This document shows positions 63,957 to 64,000 of a stretch of DNA of 64,000 nt, in pieces. Numbering within the stretch: the first letter of the stretch is position 1; each line of letters starts with the position of its first letter. Under the pieces are notes generated by a model. That model made no database searches, had not been told where the DNA came from, and worked only from the letters and a program-made list of their open reading frames with translations. The stretch lies in assembly GCA_963822575.1 (NCBI GenBank), contig CAWGHZ010000004.1:248001-312000 (forward strand), written 5' to 3'. The position numbers and the translations under genes are program-made. This stretch comes from CAWGHZ01 sp963822575 (GTDB lineage Bacteria; Pseudomonadota; Alphaproteobacteria; MPNO01; DASWLB01).

Positions 63957-64000
63957 TTATGGGCGGTTCTTCGCTTAAGCCCCATGGTACGAACGGTACC

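Overview
This window reads as a chromosome segment of a GC-rich alphaproteobacterium. The evidence is the order bamD-recN-ligA, the divergent pair tsaD / hemC-hemD-hemY with a Mic60-like (mitofilin) segment in the heme operon, a Rhodospirillales-type porin, and FNR/FixK-type boxes beside a universal stress gene. The genus cannot be told from the sequence alone.

Left arm (1-27.8 kb). A catabolic and transport region holds an LLM-class flavin oxidoreductase, a MetE/UROD-like protein, an aldose epimerase, a dihydroxyphthalate-decarboxylase-like protein divergent from two ABC permeases, a Rieske oxygenase, a LigB-type extradiol dioxygenase and an alpha/beta hydrolase. These look like ring hydroxylation, ring cleavage and hydrolysis steps for an unknown aromatic compound. 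Then come an ABC membrane-domain protein and a UspA, each with an FNR/FixK-like box upstream, an MFS carrier, PhoH, a porin, a 2OG-Fe(II) oxygenase, a NUDIX protein, a second MFS carrier, an amidase, a MetE-like protein, a hydrolase and a cupin. The arm ends with tsaD and the heme operon hemC, hemD-mic60 (one fused reading frame) and hemY.

Island (27.8-42.2 kb). A tRNA-Thr(CGT) gene at 27758-27834 carries a 14.4 kb insertion bounded by a 46/47-bp repeat of the tRNA 3' half (27788-27834 and 42179-42224). A tyrosine recombinase lies beside the right repeat. The left half is a patchwork of small, often more AT-rich accessory genes: DUF4238, SRAP, secreted proteins, an HNH nuclease, an HNH-HIT protein and a possible AbiJ-like/HEPN-like pair. 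The right half is a tightly coupled minus-strand operon of small genes leading to a RepA-like AAA ATPase. Many island genes carry premature stops as well as frameshifts.

Right arm (42.2-64 kb). This holds a cupin, a carboxymuconolactone-decarboxylase-like protein, DUF3095, argB with nine 11-bp tandem repeats upstream, and an IS1595-like element with passenger genes interrupted by an IS5-family copy. After these come a methyltransferase, a VOC protein, an ABC substrate-binding protein, a second LLM oxidoreductase, an amidohydrolase, ligA, recN, bamD, a molybdenum hydroxylase large subunit, DoxX, a hydroxypyruvate-isomerase-like gene and sixA.

Caution: at least eleven single-base frame breaks fall in otherwise healthy-looking genes outside the mobile elements (porin, MFS, amidase, hemY, methyltransferase and others). 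I read most of these as assembly indels rather than biology. Genes affected are given as one feature spanning all frames.
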